Source of the DNA: Calendula officinalis
Lineage: Eukaryota; Streptophyta; Magnoliopsida; Asterales; Asteraceae
Direction: 5' to 3'
DNA length: 64,000 nucleotides
Assembly (NCBI GenBank): GCA_963853835.1
Contig: OY970830.1
Span: 37,967,966 to 38,031,965, forward strand
The notes under the pieces were generated by a model. It had not been told where the DNA came from. It ran no database searches and worked only from the letters and a program-made list of their open reading frames with translations. Position 1 is the first letter of the stretch; each line of letters starts with the position of its first letter. Both the position numbers and the translations under genes were made by a program. Shown in pieces: positions 1 to 11,366 of the stretch.

Positions 1-302
1 TCGATGATTTGAATAGATGTATGTGTGGCCACATCCAAAATGTAATCACGATGAATCCTGATTGGTTTTGGTAATCTACTTCAATATATAGATCGAGAAA
101 TAGAATCGTTGAAATTTTAGATTGACATTAATCCTTGTCTAAAATTCAACATGGTATCAGTAACAAAAGGATAACTGATTGAAAAACTTTGAACAAAGAT
201 TTTATGAAACTCCTCATGAACTTCTAGGGGCATTGGCGGGTTGCTAGACTCTAACCTTTGCTTGTATACCTACTTGATGTTATCACGTGCGCAAGTGGGA
301 GC
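1..302 (+). mobile_element. 3' internal end of a Ty1/copia element
   Basis: Non-coding sequence that ends in a purine-rich tract (AAGTGGGAG, just before 303) and runs straight into an LTR. This is the usual polypurine tract to 3' LTR junction of a copia element. The coding part lies left of the window. Confidence 0.6.
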
Positions 303-937
303 TGTTGGAATATGCTTCACGCGTATAACATATAGTTATATGGCTAGTTGTTTGTGAGCCTAAAGGGTCACACACTTAAACACTTAACACCATGAGATGT
401 ATAGTGTAATTAGGGTAATTACATTATATATCAATATAAGCTACTAGCTTGTACATATTAATTATGTTTAATATTAATTGTTAATATTGAAACTTAATTG
501 TAAGCAATATAGAAGAATAAAAGGCAAGCGACTAGAATGCAAGATTGGCTAAATTAAAGATGAAAGTCTTTAAATAGGGATTAGGGCAACCATAATCCCA
601 TCCCTTGCTCACATTCTCGGCCGCCCCCCTTAAACCCTTTCTAGGGTTCTTTTCTTCTTGCTTGGACAATTGGACTAGCATCCTTCTTGGTGTTCTTGCT
701 ATAGTGTTGTGTGGACTAGCTTTGGAGGAACTCCCCATTGGTGTTCTTGGTTTCGGTCGATCATCATCACCATCCGATTCATAATTTACAAAGGCTTCAA
801 GGGTATGAATTATTCATCTTAACTCTTTGTATTTATCTTTAGTTTAATTGTATGATTGATATCAAGATCCGTTTATGGTGATAAACTATTTTCTGCTGCG
901 TTTTGTTACTTGTAATAACCGAAAATCACCATTAACA
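303..937 (+). repeat. Copia 3' LTR (family A, copy 1)
   Basis: Begins TGTTGGAATA after the polypurine tract and ends in AACA, about 635 bp. It is clearly homologous to the LTR at 5342-5964 (shared block with GAGCCTAAAGGGTCACACAC) but diverged, so both are old. It is inserted in a Tekay-type gypsy LTR: the sequence after 937 (AGAGC...) continues the gypsy LTR at the point matching about 16880 in the complete element. Confidence 0.7.
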
Positions 938-2093
938 AGAGCCTTTGGAGCTGATTTCTACACCTAATCTTGTGGATTAGTACACTCTTGTTGAAGATTA
1001 AGGTATATCTCTTCTTATGCTAGTTGTGGATCTTAGATTTTGTCAAGGAAAACATGTTCATAACATTGATTTGAAGTAATCTTGAGATTTATGAAAACCT
1101 AGGGTTTTGTAAGTTACAAAAATTGGGGAAAATGGTGTTAGTAGCTAGCTAATGCTAGAATAAGTTGTTCAAGGTTATGTTTGATGTTAAACCTTGTGAT
1201 GGTTTTGATATTAGGACCTTAGTGAAGGACTTGAGGCCTTCAAGTCTTGAGAAGTGATATTTGAGTTCAAGGATCACATCTTGGGTTAAGCTTGGGTAAG
1301 GTGTGTACATGTGAACTTTCAAACTAGGTACATAGCTAGTAAATGTTTATGGTCAATTGTTTTATCGAGCCTATGAGTATTTTGATTATCTATGTGATTT
1401 ATGATGAATTGTTTATGTGATTATGAATTGTTAATTAATTAATAAATGATGGAGCTCAAAGCTCATGATGGTATATAAGAAATGATGACTAATATATGAT
1501 GATGATGATGTCCCAGGGCCGTGATAGATTGGAGGCATTCGAGTTATTATGGTACCTTAAGGTTAGTGGTAGATTGTAGGCATTCTAGTTACCCAATACC
1601 TATGAGTCTCGGTAGATTGGAGGCATTCCAGTTACCTTGACAATGACGGTCTTGATAGATTGGAGGCATTCCAGTTATCTTGACATTGACCAATGATGAA
1701 AGGAAGAAAGTGACCCATTATGAACTTAATAATGTTACTTTATTAAAAATGATATTATGTGACTAGTTATTTATCGGGTCTAAAACCCATGTATCTCACG
1801 AGATAATTTTGTCTCACGTACTATGTTTGTATTGTTGCTATGTACTCAGGTTCGAGATCGAAGATCTAGGAGGTCCGATTAGAAGAGCCCTTGTTGAGAT
1901 TAGCTCGGTGTTGATAATTAGAGTCCTTATCCTATGGCTAAGATATAATTTGTAACACCATTTTTGTATACTATGATAATCTCAAACAAGAAACCTTTTG
2001 TTTTTGTAAAGCCGGTATTTGACACCGATACACTGATTCGGATTTTGGGATGAAATGTTAATTAAATATCGTTTTAAAATTTGAGATGTTACA
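938..2093 (+). repeat. Truncated 5' LTR of degenerate Tekay-type gypsy element
   Basis: Aligns with the inner part of the 16445-18217 LTR: the CTGATTT...CCACTAATC block, the GGTATATCYTC block, the CATGTATCTCACGAGA block and the terminal GTTACA. A motif containing TAGATTGGAGGCATTC occurs about four times between 1524 and 1680. The LTR start is missing because of the copia insertion at 937. Just after 2093 is a mutated tRNA-Met primer site (TTTGTATCAGAGCT). Confidence 0.75.
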
Positions 2094-2325
2094 ACTTTGT
2101 ATCAGAGCTATATTTTAAGTGAATTAGGTTGGATTGACCCTAGACTTAAACTGAGCTAGTAGGACTGTAAGTTCCATAGGATAGTTATGAATTGATTATC
2201 GAACCTTAAGGCTTATGCTAGTAGAGTTGACCTTTTCATTAGCTCATGTTGGGAATTGGTCTTATCTATGCGACCATTTTAACATTGGGTTGATTATTGA
2301 TCGATTTATGTCTTATTATAGTAAG

Positions 2326-5300
2326 ATGGTGCGAACTAGAAGTGGAAGAGGTCCACTTTATCAGGATCAAGGCTCAAGCTGACCTGATGAACCGGTGTTC
2401 GGTCCTCCAGCTCGAGATGAGGAGGAAAATTCTGGTTGAAAGGAATCACACCCCGATAACTGTGGAACATCTCCAAACTATGTTCAACCAAATGAGGGAT
2501 GTCGTTAATGATGATATGAACCGAATCCTCAATAAACATAGGTAGCGTGAGAGGCGGGATGAATCTCCGCCCCGAACTAAAAGCAAGTCAGGTAGCGTTG
2601 CTCAAACTGAAAGGTCTTCGACTGAAGAGGAAAGTGACCCCGAGCCGAGGGAGACGAAAGGGTGTACATATAAGACCTTTGTGGCTTTTAAGCCTGATAA
2701 CTACTATGGGAGCTCCAAATCGAAAGTCACGATCCGATGGATCCGTGAAACTGAACAAGTTCTCGAAGCTAGAAAGTGCAAGGAAGGTGATATGGTGATC
2801 TACGCCTCTTGGTTATTGAAAGATGAGGCTCTCGTTTGGTGGGATACTATGTATGAAACATTGGGAAAAAGGACGGTGCACAAGATGACTTAGGAAGAGT
2901 TTATGAAACGGTTGAAGGCAAAGTTTTGCCATGAAAGAAACTTGGAAAGGCTCCAAGAGGAGTTTGTACACTTGAAGAAGGAAGGGATGAGTGTACATGA
3001 ATACACTTAAAGAAGGAAGGTCAAAGGTCGATCCTTCCAACTTACTAGAGAGAACGCAAAGGAGGTCCATGATGTCGTATCACGTACTCTACTCATTAAC
3101 TCTATCCCCTCCCGGATCTTATTTGACTCGGGTGCTACTTATTCGTTTGTGTCGCATGATTTTATTGTGAATTTGAATGTGCCCTTAGAACTTCTTGATG
3201 AGATTTATGATATTGAAATTGCGTATGGTAAAACCTCTATTGTTCAACATATGTACCGAAATTGTGAGCTCGAAATAGATGGGAAAAAGTTTAGGATAAA
3301 TTTGTTGCCTATGGGAATTAAGGGGTTCGATGTAGTTATTGGCATGGATTGGTTAGGAGACCATCATGCAAAGATATTATGCGGGAAAAAGATAATCTCG
3401 ATTAAAACTTCTGAAAATGAAATGGTTTATGTGTATGGCGAGAAACGACACCACATGCCAAGTCTTATGACTGCGGTTAAAGCAAGAAAGTGTTTAGAAA
3501 AAGGGTGTTCGTCTTTTATAGCTTATGTATTTGATGGGAGAAAGATTAAAAAAAAGTTGAAAATGTGAAGGTGATTCGGGATTTCCCCGAAATGTTTCCC
3601 AATGATTTATCGGGATTGCCACCCAAAAGGCAAGTTGTGTTTCGCATTGTTTTAGTTTCGGGAGCTACGCTGATAGATCATGCTCCGTATCGTTTGGCTC
3701 CCACCGAAATGCGGAAATTAATGGCACAATTGCAAGAATTACTCGATAAAGGATTTATTCGTCCTAGTTCGTCTCCATGTGGTGCGCCTGTATTGTTTGT
3801 TAAAAAGAAAGACGGTTCGATGAGGATGTGTATGGATTATCGAGAATTGAATAAGATGGCTATTAAGAACCGATATCCGTTGCCTAGAATCGACGATTTA
3901 TTTGATTAACTTCAGGGGGCCGATTATTTCTCAAGGATCGATTTGAGATCGGGTTATCATCAAGTTCGAGTAAAAGAAAGAGACACCGAGAAGACGACGT
4001 TTCGTACACGTTATGGGCATTACGAGTTCTTGGTGATGCCGTTTGGGTTGACTAATGCACCGACAATTTTTATGGATCTTATGAATCGGGTTTGTAAACC
4101 GTTTCTCGACAAGTTCCTCATCGTGTTCATTGATGATATCCTCATTTATTCGAAGACCGAAGAAGAACACGAAGGTCAGTTAAGGAAAACGTTAGAAGTG
4201 CTACAACGAGAAAAATTATATGCAAACTTTTCTAAGTGTGAATTTTGGATTCGGGAAGTCCAATTCCTTGGTCATGTTGTATCACGGGAAGGAATCAAAG
4301 TTGACCCGTCAAAGATTGAAGCGGTGATGAAGTAGGAACCTCCTCGAACTCCAACCGAAATGAGAAGTTTTCTCGGGCTTGCCGGGAATTATCGTCGATT
4401 TATTCAAGACTTTTCCCGAGTGGCGACTCCACTCACATTGTTGACCCAGAATAGTAGTAAATTCGTGTGGGAAGAAAAATGTAAGAAAAGGCATTAGCTT
4501 TGTTGAAGGAAGGATTGTGTAACGCCCGATTCTCACGTTACCCAAAGGTATGGAAGATTTTGTCGTTTACAGTGATGCTTCAGATAAAGGTTTGAGTTGT
4601 GTTTTGATGCAACGAGGAAAGGTGATCGCATATGCACCAAGACAATTGAAGGATGTGGAAACGAGGTACACGACACATGATTTGGAGTTGGCGGCGATAG
4701 TGTTTGCTTTAAAATTGTGTAGACACTCTTTGTATGGTACGAGGTGTACGTTGTATACGGATCATAAGAGTCTTCAATATGTTTTTACTCAAAAAGATTT
4801 AAATATGAGACAAAGAAGGTGGACCGAATTGATAAATGATTATGAATGTGAAATTGTATACCATGCGGGAAAGGCCAACGTGTTAGCCGACACCCTAAAC
4901 CGAAAAGTTCACGAAAAGCCGATTAAAGGAAGGTCGATGCGGATGGAAGTAGTCTCGAGTATTGTTGAACGAAATAAAAAATGCTCAACGGGAAGTGATG
5001 GAAAAAGACGAGTTAAGACAAGAGCGTTTGGGTAAGAATCAACATTTTGTAGAAAATAAGCAAGGGTTGAAGACCGTTGGTGGTCGGATTTGGATTCCAA
5101 AGTTCGGGGGTACCCGAAAAGAATTATTGGAAGATGTTCATAAATCTAAGTACTCGATCCACCCGAGAAGTACGAAAACATATCAAGATTTGAAAAGAGT
5201 TTATTGGTGGCCCGGAATGAAAGCAAGAGTGGCCAAGTATATTTCTAAGCGTGCCACGTGTGCATAATTGAAAGGCGAGCATCAAGTACCGTATGGAGTA

Positions 5301-5341
5301 GCTCAATCGTTACAAGTACCGGCCAGAAAATGGGAAGATAT
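2326..5341 (+). pseudogene. Degenerate gag-pol of a Tekay-type Ty3/gypsy element
   Basis: The frame starts with MVRTRSGRG at 2326, matching MVNTRRSGK of the complete element at 18467. Recognisable parts in order are: gag core (about 2680-2890, with WIRETEQVLEARKC); protease around DSGATYSFVSHD (3127); reverse transcriptase (3580-4330, FIDDILIYSK); RNase H (4550-4900, VYSDASDKGL); and the zinc-binding part of integrase (5150-5267). It is dead. There are in-frame stops near 2380, 2891, 3007, 3907, 4333 and 5265, frameshifts near 3560, 4490, 4530 and 4960, and about 0.5 kb is missing near 3010, which removes the end of gag and the zinc knuckles. It ends where a copia LTR is inserted, just before the catalytic core of integrase. 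Confidence 0.9.
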
Positions 5342-5964
5342 TGTTGGAATATACTTCACGTTCATGACATATAGCTATATGGCTAGTTATACGTGAGCCT
5401 AAAGGGTCACACACTTATACACTAAACACCTTGATATATATAATGTAATTAGTGTAATTACATTATCTATATAATATTGTAAGTGACTCACTAATTAATT
5501 AAGTTTAATTATTAAGACTTATATTATCTAGTGGGATTAATTGAAAGAAAGAAAAGACAAGGGGCTTAGTGTCATATCCCCAAAATTGGAATTGGAGGAT
5601 ATATACTTAGATTAGGGAGCAATTTTACTAACTCTAATTCTCCCTCCCTTGCCTCCTCACAGCCGAAACAACAATCCCTCCTAGGGTTCTTGGTTTTGCC
5701 TCTATCAAGCTTGCAAATGACTAGCATCTACAAGGGTGTTCAAGACGGTGTAGTGTGGATCAACTTTAGAGAGATTCTACGTTGGATCTTTGAGTACTAC
5801 ATTCTTAATCATCAGTGATTATAAAGGCTTCTAGGGTATGGTTTTTCATACTAAACTCTTTATCTTTATTGCTTAATTAGATTATCAATATGTAGATCCT
5901 TGATTGGTGATTTATGTTATATTTCCGCTGCGTTTTCTTTGATCAAAATCGTAAATCACTAACA
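5342..5964 (+). repeat. Copia 5' LTR (family A, copy 2)
   Basis: TGTTGGAATA...TAACA, about 623 bp, followed at once by a primer-binding site TGGTATCACGAGTC complementary to initiator tRNA-Met. It interrupts the integrase of the older gypsy element: sequence to the left (CCGGCCAGAAAATGGGAAGA) corresponds to 21976 onward in the complete element. Confidence 0.8.
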
Positions 5965-7266
5965 GTGGTATCACGAGTCATCATATTGAAGATTTAATTA
6001 GCAAGTTCTTTGTAAAAAGTAGCAAAAAATTCGTATTTTTTGGCCTAATGGTTGCGCCGATCGGCAAAGAACCCTAGGGTTCTTTGTCTTTAATTTTTGT
6101 AAAATTCTTTAAAATATGGGGTTAAAAATTTGATTTTTTGGAACCCTACTTGCTACTAGTTACAAAAACTTAAAATAAAATATTAATCTTGTCAATTGAA
6201 TTTTTTATTTTATTTGGCATGGCCTTTTATTTTATTCGTTAATTTTCATATGGCAAAACATGTATTTTTTCCATATCCCAAGCCAATACCTTTTCAAATA
6301 TTGATTGATTGTGCAAAACCATTAAAACCTAGACCCATTGTGTGTTGTGATTGATTATGCTTGTTTGGGTGTTTGGGAAAGCCGATTTTGGCTATGTTGT
6401 AAATTCTTTTAATTTCTTTTTTGTGCCATTTTTGGGGAAATTTTAAATGTAAAAGTAATAGATTTAGTTGTTATAATTTTATTATTTCCTTGGTAAAATT
6501 GTTGACCAAAGTTGGTAGAAAAAGAAGACACAACATGCATTTTCGTCATTCTGCGACAGCTGTACGAAAACTGGATTTCCATAAGTTATACAACTCCGAT
6601 TTGGAAGTTTCAACAGCCTAAACCGCGTGCCATCTCGCTGCTTACAACTTTCCAGAAGGCAGGGAAGACCAACGAAGATTCCTTGAGTGACTTTTCGGGC
6701 GTTAAAGACAGCTGGAAATTTCTGGCAGATTCTTTACTTCACTATTTTGGGTAATTTTGGTCTCTACTTGCTCATGGGAGCCCATTGGGTTTATGTAGGC
6801 CCGCTCGGGTTCATGTTGGTCCGTCCCCTAGTTTGACCCTTCGGCCCGTCTTGATGACTCACGCGACCGAACATAGGTTATCATCGGTCGAGGTTTTGCA
6901 CAAATATGTTGCATGTTTTTCTTGAATGTTTATGGTTGTGAATAATTTATATTTGATACAAATAATCAACAACTAAAAATATGATTTTTGAAACAAAAAC
7001 ATTAAAACATCCAAATTTGTAATCATCAATGATTACTTGTTAATCATCAATGATTACAGTTTCGCTGCTCTCATGCTAGTGAGCATGACCCCTGAGATTC
7101 AAAAGAATCTCGAGGACCTCACTGCATTTGATATGATGCGTGAACTAAAAACCACGTATCAAAAGCAAGCTGATCAGGAGCTCTTTGACACTGTCAAAGC
7201 TTTCCATGCTTGCAAGCATGAGGAGGGACAGTCTGTTAGCTCTTATCTTTTGAAGAAACCTAGAGG
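5965..7266 (+). pseudogene. Truncated internal region of copia element with gag fragment
   Basis: This follows the primer-binding site of copia copy 2. The only clear coding remnant is at about 7052-7266, with LVSMTPEIQKNLEDLTAFDM followed by AFHACKHEEGQSVSSYLLK, the core of the copia gag (UBN2-type) domain. The sequence stops abruptly after YLLKKP and continues as gypsy LTR, so the rest of gag, all of pol and the 3' LTR are lost. The stretch 5965-7050 is AT-rich leader with no usable reading frame; CCCTAGGGTTC at 6070 is the only striking motif. Confidence 0.7.
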
Positions 7267-7797
7267 TTAATGGTAGATTGGAGGCATTCCAGTTACCCAA
7301 TACCTATGAGTCTCGGTAGATTGGAGGCATTCCAGTTATCTTCACAATGACGGTCTTGATAGATTGGAGGCATTCCAGTTATCTTGACATTGACCAATGA
7401 TGAAATGAAGAAAGTGACCCGTTATGAACTTAATAATGTTACTTTATTAAAAATGATATTATGTGACTAGTTGTTTATCGGGTCTAAAACTCATGTATCT
7501 CATGAGGCAATTTTGTGTCACGTACTATGTTTGTGTTTTTGCTATGTACTCAGGTTCGGGGTCGAATATCTAGGAGGTCCGATTAGAAGAGGCCTTGTTG
7601 AGATTAGATCCGTGTCGATAATTAGAGTTCTTATCCTACGGCTAAGATGTAATTTGTAACACCGTTTTTGTATACTCGGATAATCTCAAACAAAAAAACT
7701 TTTGTTTTTGTAAAGCCAGTATTTGACACCGACATATTGATTCGTATTTTGGGATGAAATGTGAATTAAATATCGTTTTAAAATTTAAGGTATTACG
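7267..7797 (+). repeat. 3' LTR fragment of the degenerate gypsy element
   Basis: Closely matches 1561-2093, including the repeated TAGATTGGAGGCATTCCAGT motif and the CATGTATCTCATGAGG block, and ends at TATTAC. The 5' part of this LTR and the end of pol were lost at the junction with the copia remnant at 7266. Confidence 0.75.
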
Positions 7798-8080
7798 TGG
7801 AAAAACAACAATTGTCTTCAACACCCTCACACACAACATGTATACAAGTATAGAGGGGTATTTAATTTTCATTAAAAACAGTACAATATTATAAATCTAA
7901 TTTTACGATGATTAATTTAAAGACCTAAACGAACTCTGATTCGGGTAACAAATATGGTTTAAAAGCGAACCCAAATATATAACTATTAATCATTTCAATT
8001 TTCACTAATTTTAGAGATATAATTCCTTTTCTATTTTGTAAACTTTTTCTGTAGAGTTTGCTATTCTTTCTTTTTATATA

Positions 8081-8393
8081 CTTCCTCCGTATCAAAATAA
8101 GTGACACAAATTGGCTTACACATTTTTTGAGGTAAAAAATTAAAGTAGAGGTTAAAATAGATTAAAGTACATAATTAGTGGAGAATGGGTCCCACTTTTC
8201 TTGAATAAAGTGATATTAATGAGTTTTAAAAGTAAAAGTAAGGGTATAAGGGTAATTTCTATTTATTAAAGTGGATAGTTAGTGGGTATGGGTCCCACTA
8301 TTTTTACCAAATAAGGAAAGTTTTCAAAGTGTGTCACTTATTTTGATACACCCCAAAATGGAAAGTGTGTCACTTATTTTGATACGGAGGAAG
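8081..8393. mobile_element. Stowaway-type MITE
   Basis: 313 bp with inverted ends CTTCCTCCGTATCAAAATAA and its complement, flanked by TA on both sides (8079-8080 and 8394-8395). This is the terminal sequence and TA target of the Tc1/mariner-related Stowaway family. There is no coding capacity. A related copy lies in opposite orientation at 9355-9666 and another at 27095-27407. Confidence 0.85.
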
Positions 8394-8621
8394 TAATATG
8401 TTGGTCGTTCAAAAAAATTTATTATAATTTAATCCTTGAGGTTGGGGCTTCAAGTTTCATAATGGACATAAATGGTATAATTTAGAAGTAAATTATATTT
8501 AAAAAAAATAAACTTAATTATAACTATTTGCATGTTAATCTATTAATACATTTATGCCAAAAGCCAAACTTAATATTATGCCAAAAGTCAAATTTACAAG
8601 TTTTTTACGTTCTCTTTAAAC

Positions 8622-9280
8622 CAGTGGTGAGTATGGGCGGTTTGAGACGGTTTTTAACTAAAACCAAATCCCTGTCCCAAAAGTTCGGGTTTTAAGAATT
8701 GCACCCCGTTCGGTTTCGGGTTTTTCGGTTTCGATTTTACGGGGTTTTCGGGTTTTTCGGTTCGGTTTCGGGGTTTTTTTCGGTTTTTTGTTTTCTTTTA
8801 AATTTACCAATTTGTCACCTGAAAAATTAATATTATGATTCAAACTTCCAAACGGTTAACACATTTCGTTATAAATAAAAAGCAACTAGTAAGTTTACTA
8901 TAATGTAATAATAAATTTAACTAAGCTAACTTGAATAAGATTAATAATATAATAACATCCAAAAATCTTTCATAACTAAATATACTCAAATATATCACCT
9001 AAAAAATTCAATCGTATCTTTTATTTAAAAGATAATTAAATGTCAAATATTTTATAAATATAAGAATATTTTTATAAAATTTGAAGGATATATAATGGCG
9101 GGGCGGGGCGGGATTTTCGGTCGGGTTTTTCATATGCCCCCGAAAACCGCCCCAAACATTCGGGTTTTCCAAAAATCAAAACCGTTGACATCGGTTTTTC
9201 AAATGGTTCGATTTTTTCAGGGCGGTTTTTTTGGGTTTTTCGATTTCGGTTCGATTTTTCGGTTTTTATGCTCACCCCTA
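8622..9280. mobile_element. hAT-like non-autonomous element rich in CGGTTT repeats
   Basis: 659 bp bounded by CAGTGGTGAGTATGGG and ATGCTCACCCCTA, an imperfect inverted repeat, and flanked by a perfect 8-bp duplication CTTTAAAC (8614-8621 and 9281-9288). An 8-bp target duplication with CA/TAGGGGTGAGCA-like ends points to the hAT superfamily. Both subterminal regions are arrays of CGGTTT/AACCG, as in plant hAT derivatives. The AT-rich centre (8800-9090) codes for nothing. Confidence 0.75.
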
Positions 9281-9354
9281 CTTTAAACTACGACTAAGAT
9301 TTTAATAACGTAAATTATAGAATTTAGAAATTAAACTATTACTAATTATATATA

Positions 9355-9666
9355 CTTCCTTCGTATCAGAATAAGTTATACACTTTTCATTTATGGATGT
9401 TTCATAATAAGTGATATACTTCAAAAGTTACCTTATTTGGTAAAAATGTGGAGCTAATCCTTCACTAACTATCAATTTTAATAAAGTGAAATTTTCCTTA
9501 TACCCTTACTTTTACTTTTAAAACTCATTAATATAACTTTATTCAAAAAACGTAGGACCCAACCTCCATTAACTATGTATTTCAATATATTTAAACCCCT
9601 ATTTTAATTTTTTCCCTTAAAAATCGCAAAAGTTCAAATGTATCACTTATTGTGATACGGAGGAAA
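9355..9666. mobile_element. Stowaway-type MITE, second copy, inverted
   Basis: Ends CTTCCTTCGTATCAGAATAA and TTGTGATACGGAGGAAA, TA on each side, 312 bp. The interior matches the element at 8081-8393 read on the other strand (for example GGACCCAACCTCCATTAACT against AGTGGAGAATGGGTCCC). Confidence 0.8.
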
Positions 9667-9904
9667 TACTACATTTTGCAAGTCGGGTGAACATTGCAAA
9701 GCACTTGACTTTTTGAACGTCACCATTTTTGTTTTTCCCTAACTCAATTGCCATTTAGTTTGAGACTGTGGGCCTTTTAGTTGACGGCTTTTTAAAGGGT
9801 TTTTAGAAACTTTCTAGAAAGCCCCTGTACTTTTTTGTATTGTCACTTTTAGTATTTTCTCTTTTTCTCATAGATGTTAGATTTGCTTCTTTTTTTTTCT
9901 CAAT

Positions 9905-10424
9905 ATAAATTTAGCCATTTAATATTTTTGACATTTAAGATTTTACATGCTTTATATCCTTGTAAAATTCATAAATTATTTTTATATCCTTCTCAATGTC
10001 CCAAATTATCTCTATGTCATTCTAAACTTTGTAATTGCCTTCATATCCTTTTAAATCTTTAAAACTCTCTTTTATGTCCAAAAACGTATTTTAATATTTA
10101 TTTAATCATTATAATATCAATAATTATCAAATAAGTATGCAATATATGTGTTGATTATGTATTAAAAATCATGTTTATTTTCATGTATTATTGATATTAT
10201 CACAATTTATAAATATTAAAATAGATTTTTGGATATAAAAGAGAGTTTTAAAGGTTTGGAAGGATATGGATGTAATTATAAAGTTTCGAAGGACATAGAG
10301 ATAAATTAGGAATTTGAGAAGGATATAAAAATAATTTATAAATTATACAAGGATATAAAAGCAATTATCCCAAAAATTAAATATGTGAAAAGGATATCAA
10401 CAATTATAAAAGGGCTAAAAGAAT
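9905..10424. repeat. Long fold-back (inverted) repeat
   Basis: The left arm, about 9935-10150, is complementary to the right arm, about 10165-10400. Matching landmarks are AAAACTCTCTTTTATGTCC on the left and GGATATAAAAGAGAGTTTT on the right. Each arm carries several spaced ATATCCTT units. A transcript would fold into a hairpin of about 200 bp. There is no coding capacity. A SINE sits at its right edge. Confidence 0.75.
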
Positions 10425-10673
10425 ATTTTTTTTATTTTGTTTTTTTTTTTGGAAACGGCAAATAATATCAACGGAAGCCTACTCGCAATATTTCAACGAG
10501 CACCCCCATGTTCGAGCTCCTTTATAGGGCAAATCCAGCCCCATAGAGATTTCCAGGGAAAAATCCCCCATACTTGGCACCACAAGAGGTGTTTATATGA
10601 ATCGAACTCCCGACCTCACGTCTCATATGGGAGTAAAACCCATGCATCAATCCAGCTAGGCTAGACATCATTT
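10425..10673 (-). mobile_element. tRNA-like SINE, copy A
   Basis: Read on the minus strand, it starts near TCTAGCCTAGCTGG (box A-like), has GAGTTCGATTC (box B-like) about 50 bp later and ends in an A-rich tail at 10425-10450. It is flanked by an 11-bp direct repeat GCTAAAAGAAT (10414-10424 and 10674-10684), as expected for LINE-driven insertion. A second diverged copy lies at 28396-28598 on the plus strand. I do not recognise the family by name. Confidence 0.75.
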
Positions 10674-10755
10674 GCTAAAAGAATTTGAAATGAAATTTCA
10701 TTATATTTATTTTAATATGACTTTTGAACATAAAGTCAAAATTACTACATGACAG

Positions 10756-11196
10756 TTAATGCCGGCCAAGTGGTTTGCAAAACCCATCTTGAATCGGGAA
10801 ATGACACGTTATGTCTAGATACAATATTCCTTCTGGTCTTACTAACCAATAACAATGTTGTTCACCTAAGAATTTATAATGAAAACAAATATTATCAATA
10901 TGACGATTAAACAAATCCAAAGTTACATTCTTTGAACCCCATGAGATAATCCCAACGAACTCGGTACAGTCACAAAACGTCCAGTCGAAAAGTTGATGAG
11001 GAGACATTGGACAAAGGTCACAAGGTGGGAAACTAGGTTGACCAGGTTCATTTACAGTAAGTACAATGTTATCAGGCATATCATTTGTAACAAACACATG
11101 CCACACAGGTTCTAGAAAGCAATTTGGTGAAGAAGAGGTAGCACATGAAAATGTCGGGATGAGGAAGAGAGCAACAATGACCAAAAGGCAAGGCAT
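10756..11196 (-). CDS. S-protein homolog (plant self-incompatibility S1 family)
   Basis: This gives a 146-residue protein without introns. Residues 1-20 (MPCLLVIVALFLIPTFSC) form a signal peptide, so the product is secreted. The mature part has the family pattern: W-H-V-F-V-T-N-D near residue 30, a central LFDWTF, then CFHYKFL and C-Y-W-L-V-R-P-E-G-I-L-Y near the end, with at least eight cysteines for disulfides. Family members are small secreted proteins; the founding member is the poppy stigma S determinant, but most copies in other plants have unknown roles. I chose the Met at 11196 rather than the one at 11250, because a TATA box lies between them. Divergence in the first half leaves some doubt about function, not about family. 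Confidence 0.65.
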   Translation of the reverse strand: MPCLLVIVALFLIPTFSCATSSSPNCFLEPVWHVFVTNDMPDNIVLTVNEPGQPSFPPCDLCPMSPHQLFDWTFCDCTEFVGIISWGSKNVTLDLFNRHIDNICFHYKFLGEQHCYWLVRPEGILYLDITCHFPIQDGFCKPLGRH

Positions 11197-11230
11197 TGTA
11201 CAGTTTTGTACGAAAATGATAGTTAGTATT

Positions 11231-11241
11231 CTCAATTTATA
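11231..11241 (-). promoter_or_regulatory. TATA box of the S-protein homolog gene
   Basis: TATAAATTGAG on the minus strand, about 40 bp upstream of the chosen ATG at 11196. It lies downstream of the other in-frame Met (11250), so a transcript starting from it would use the Met at 11196. Confidence 0.5.
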
Positions 11242-11366
11242 GAGGCACATGTGATCTACTATAATGTTTTGGGCCGTGCACGTCTAAAGCAAAATATCAA
11301 GTGTAAGAGCGATATTATGATCATGAGAAGTTCAAAATACAATGTTATAATTGGTCGAAAATATTA

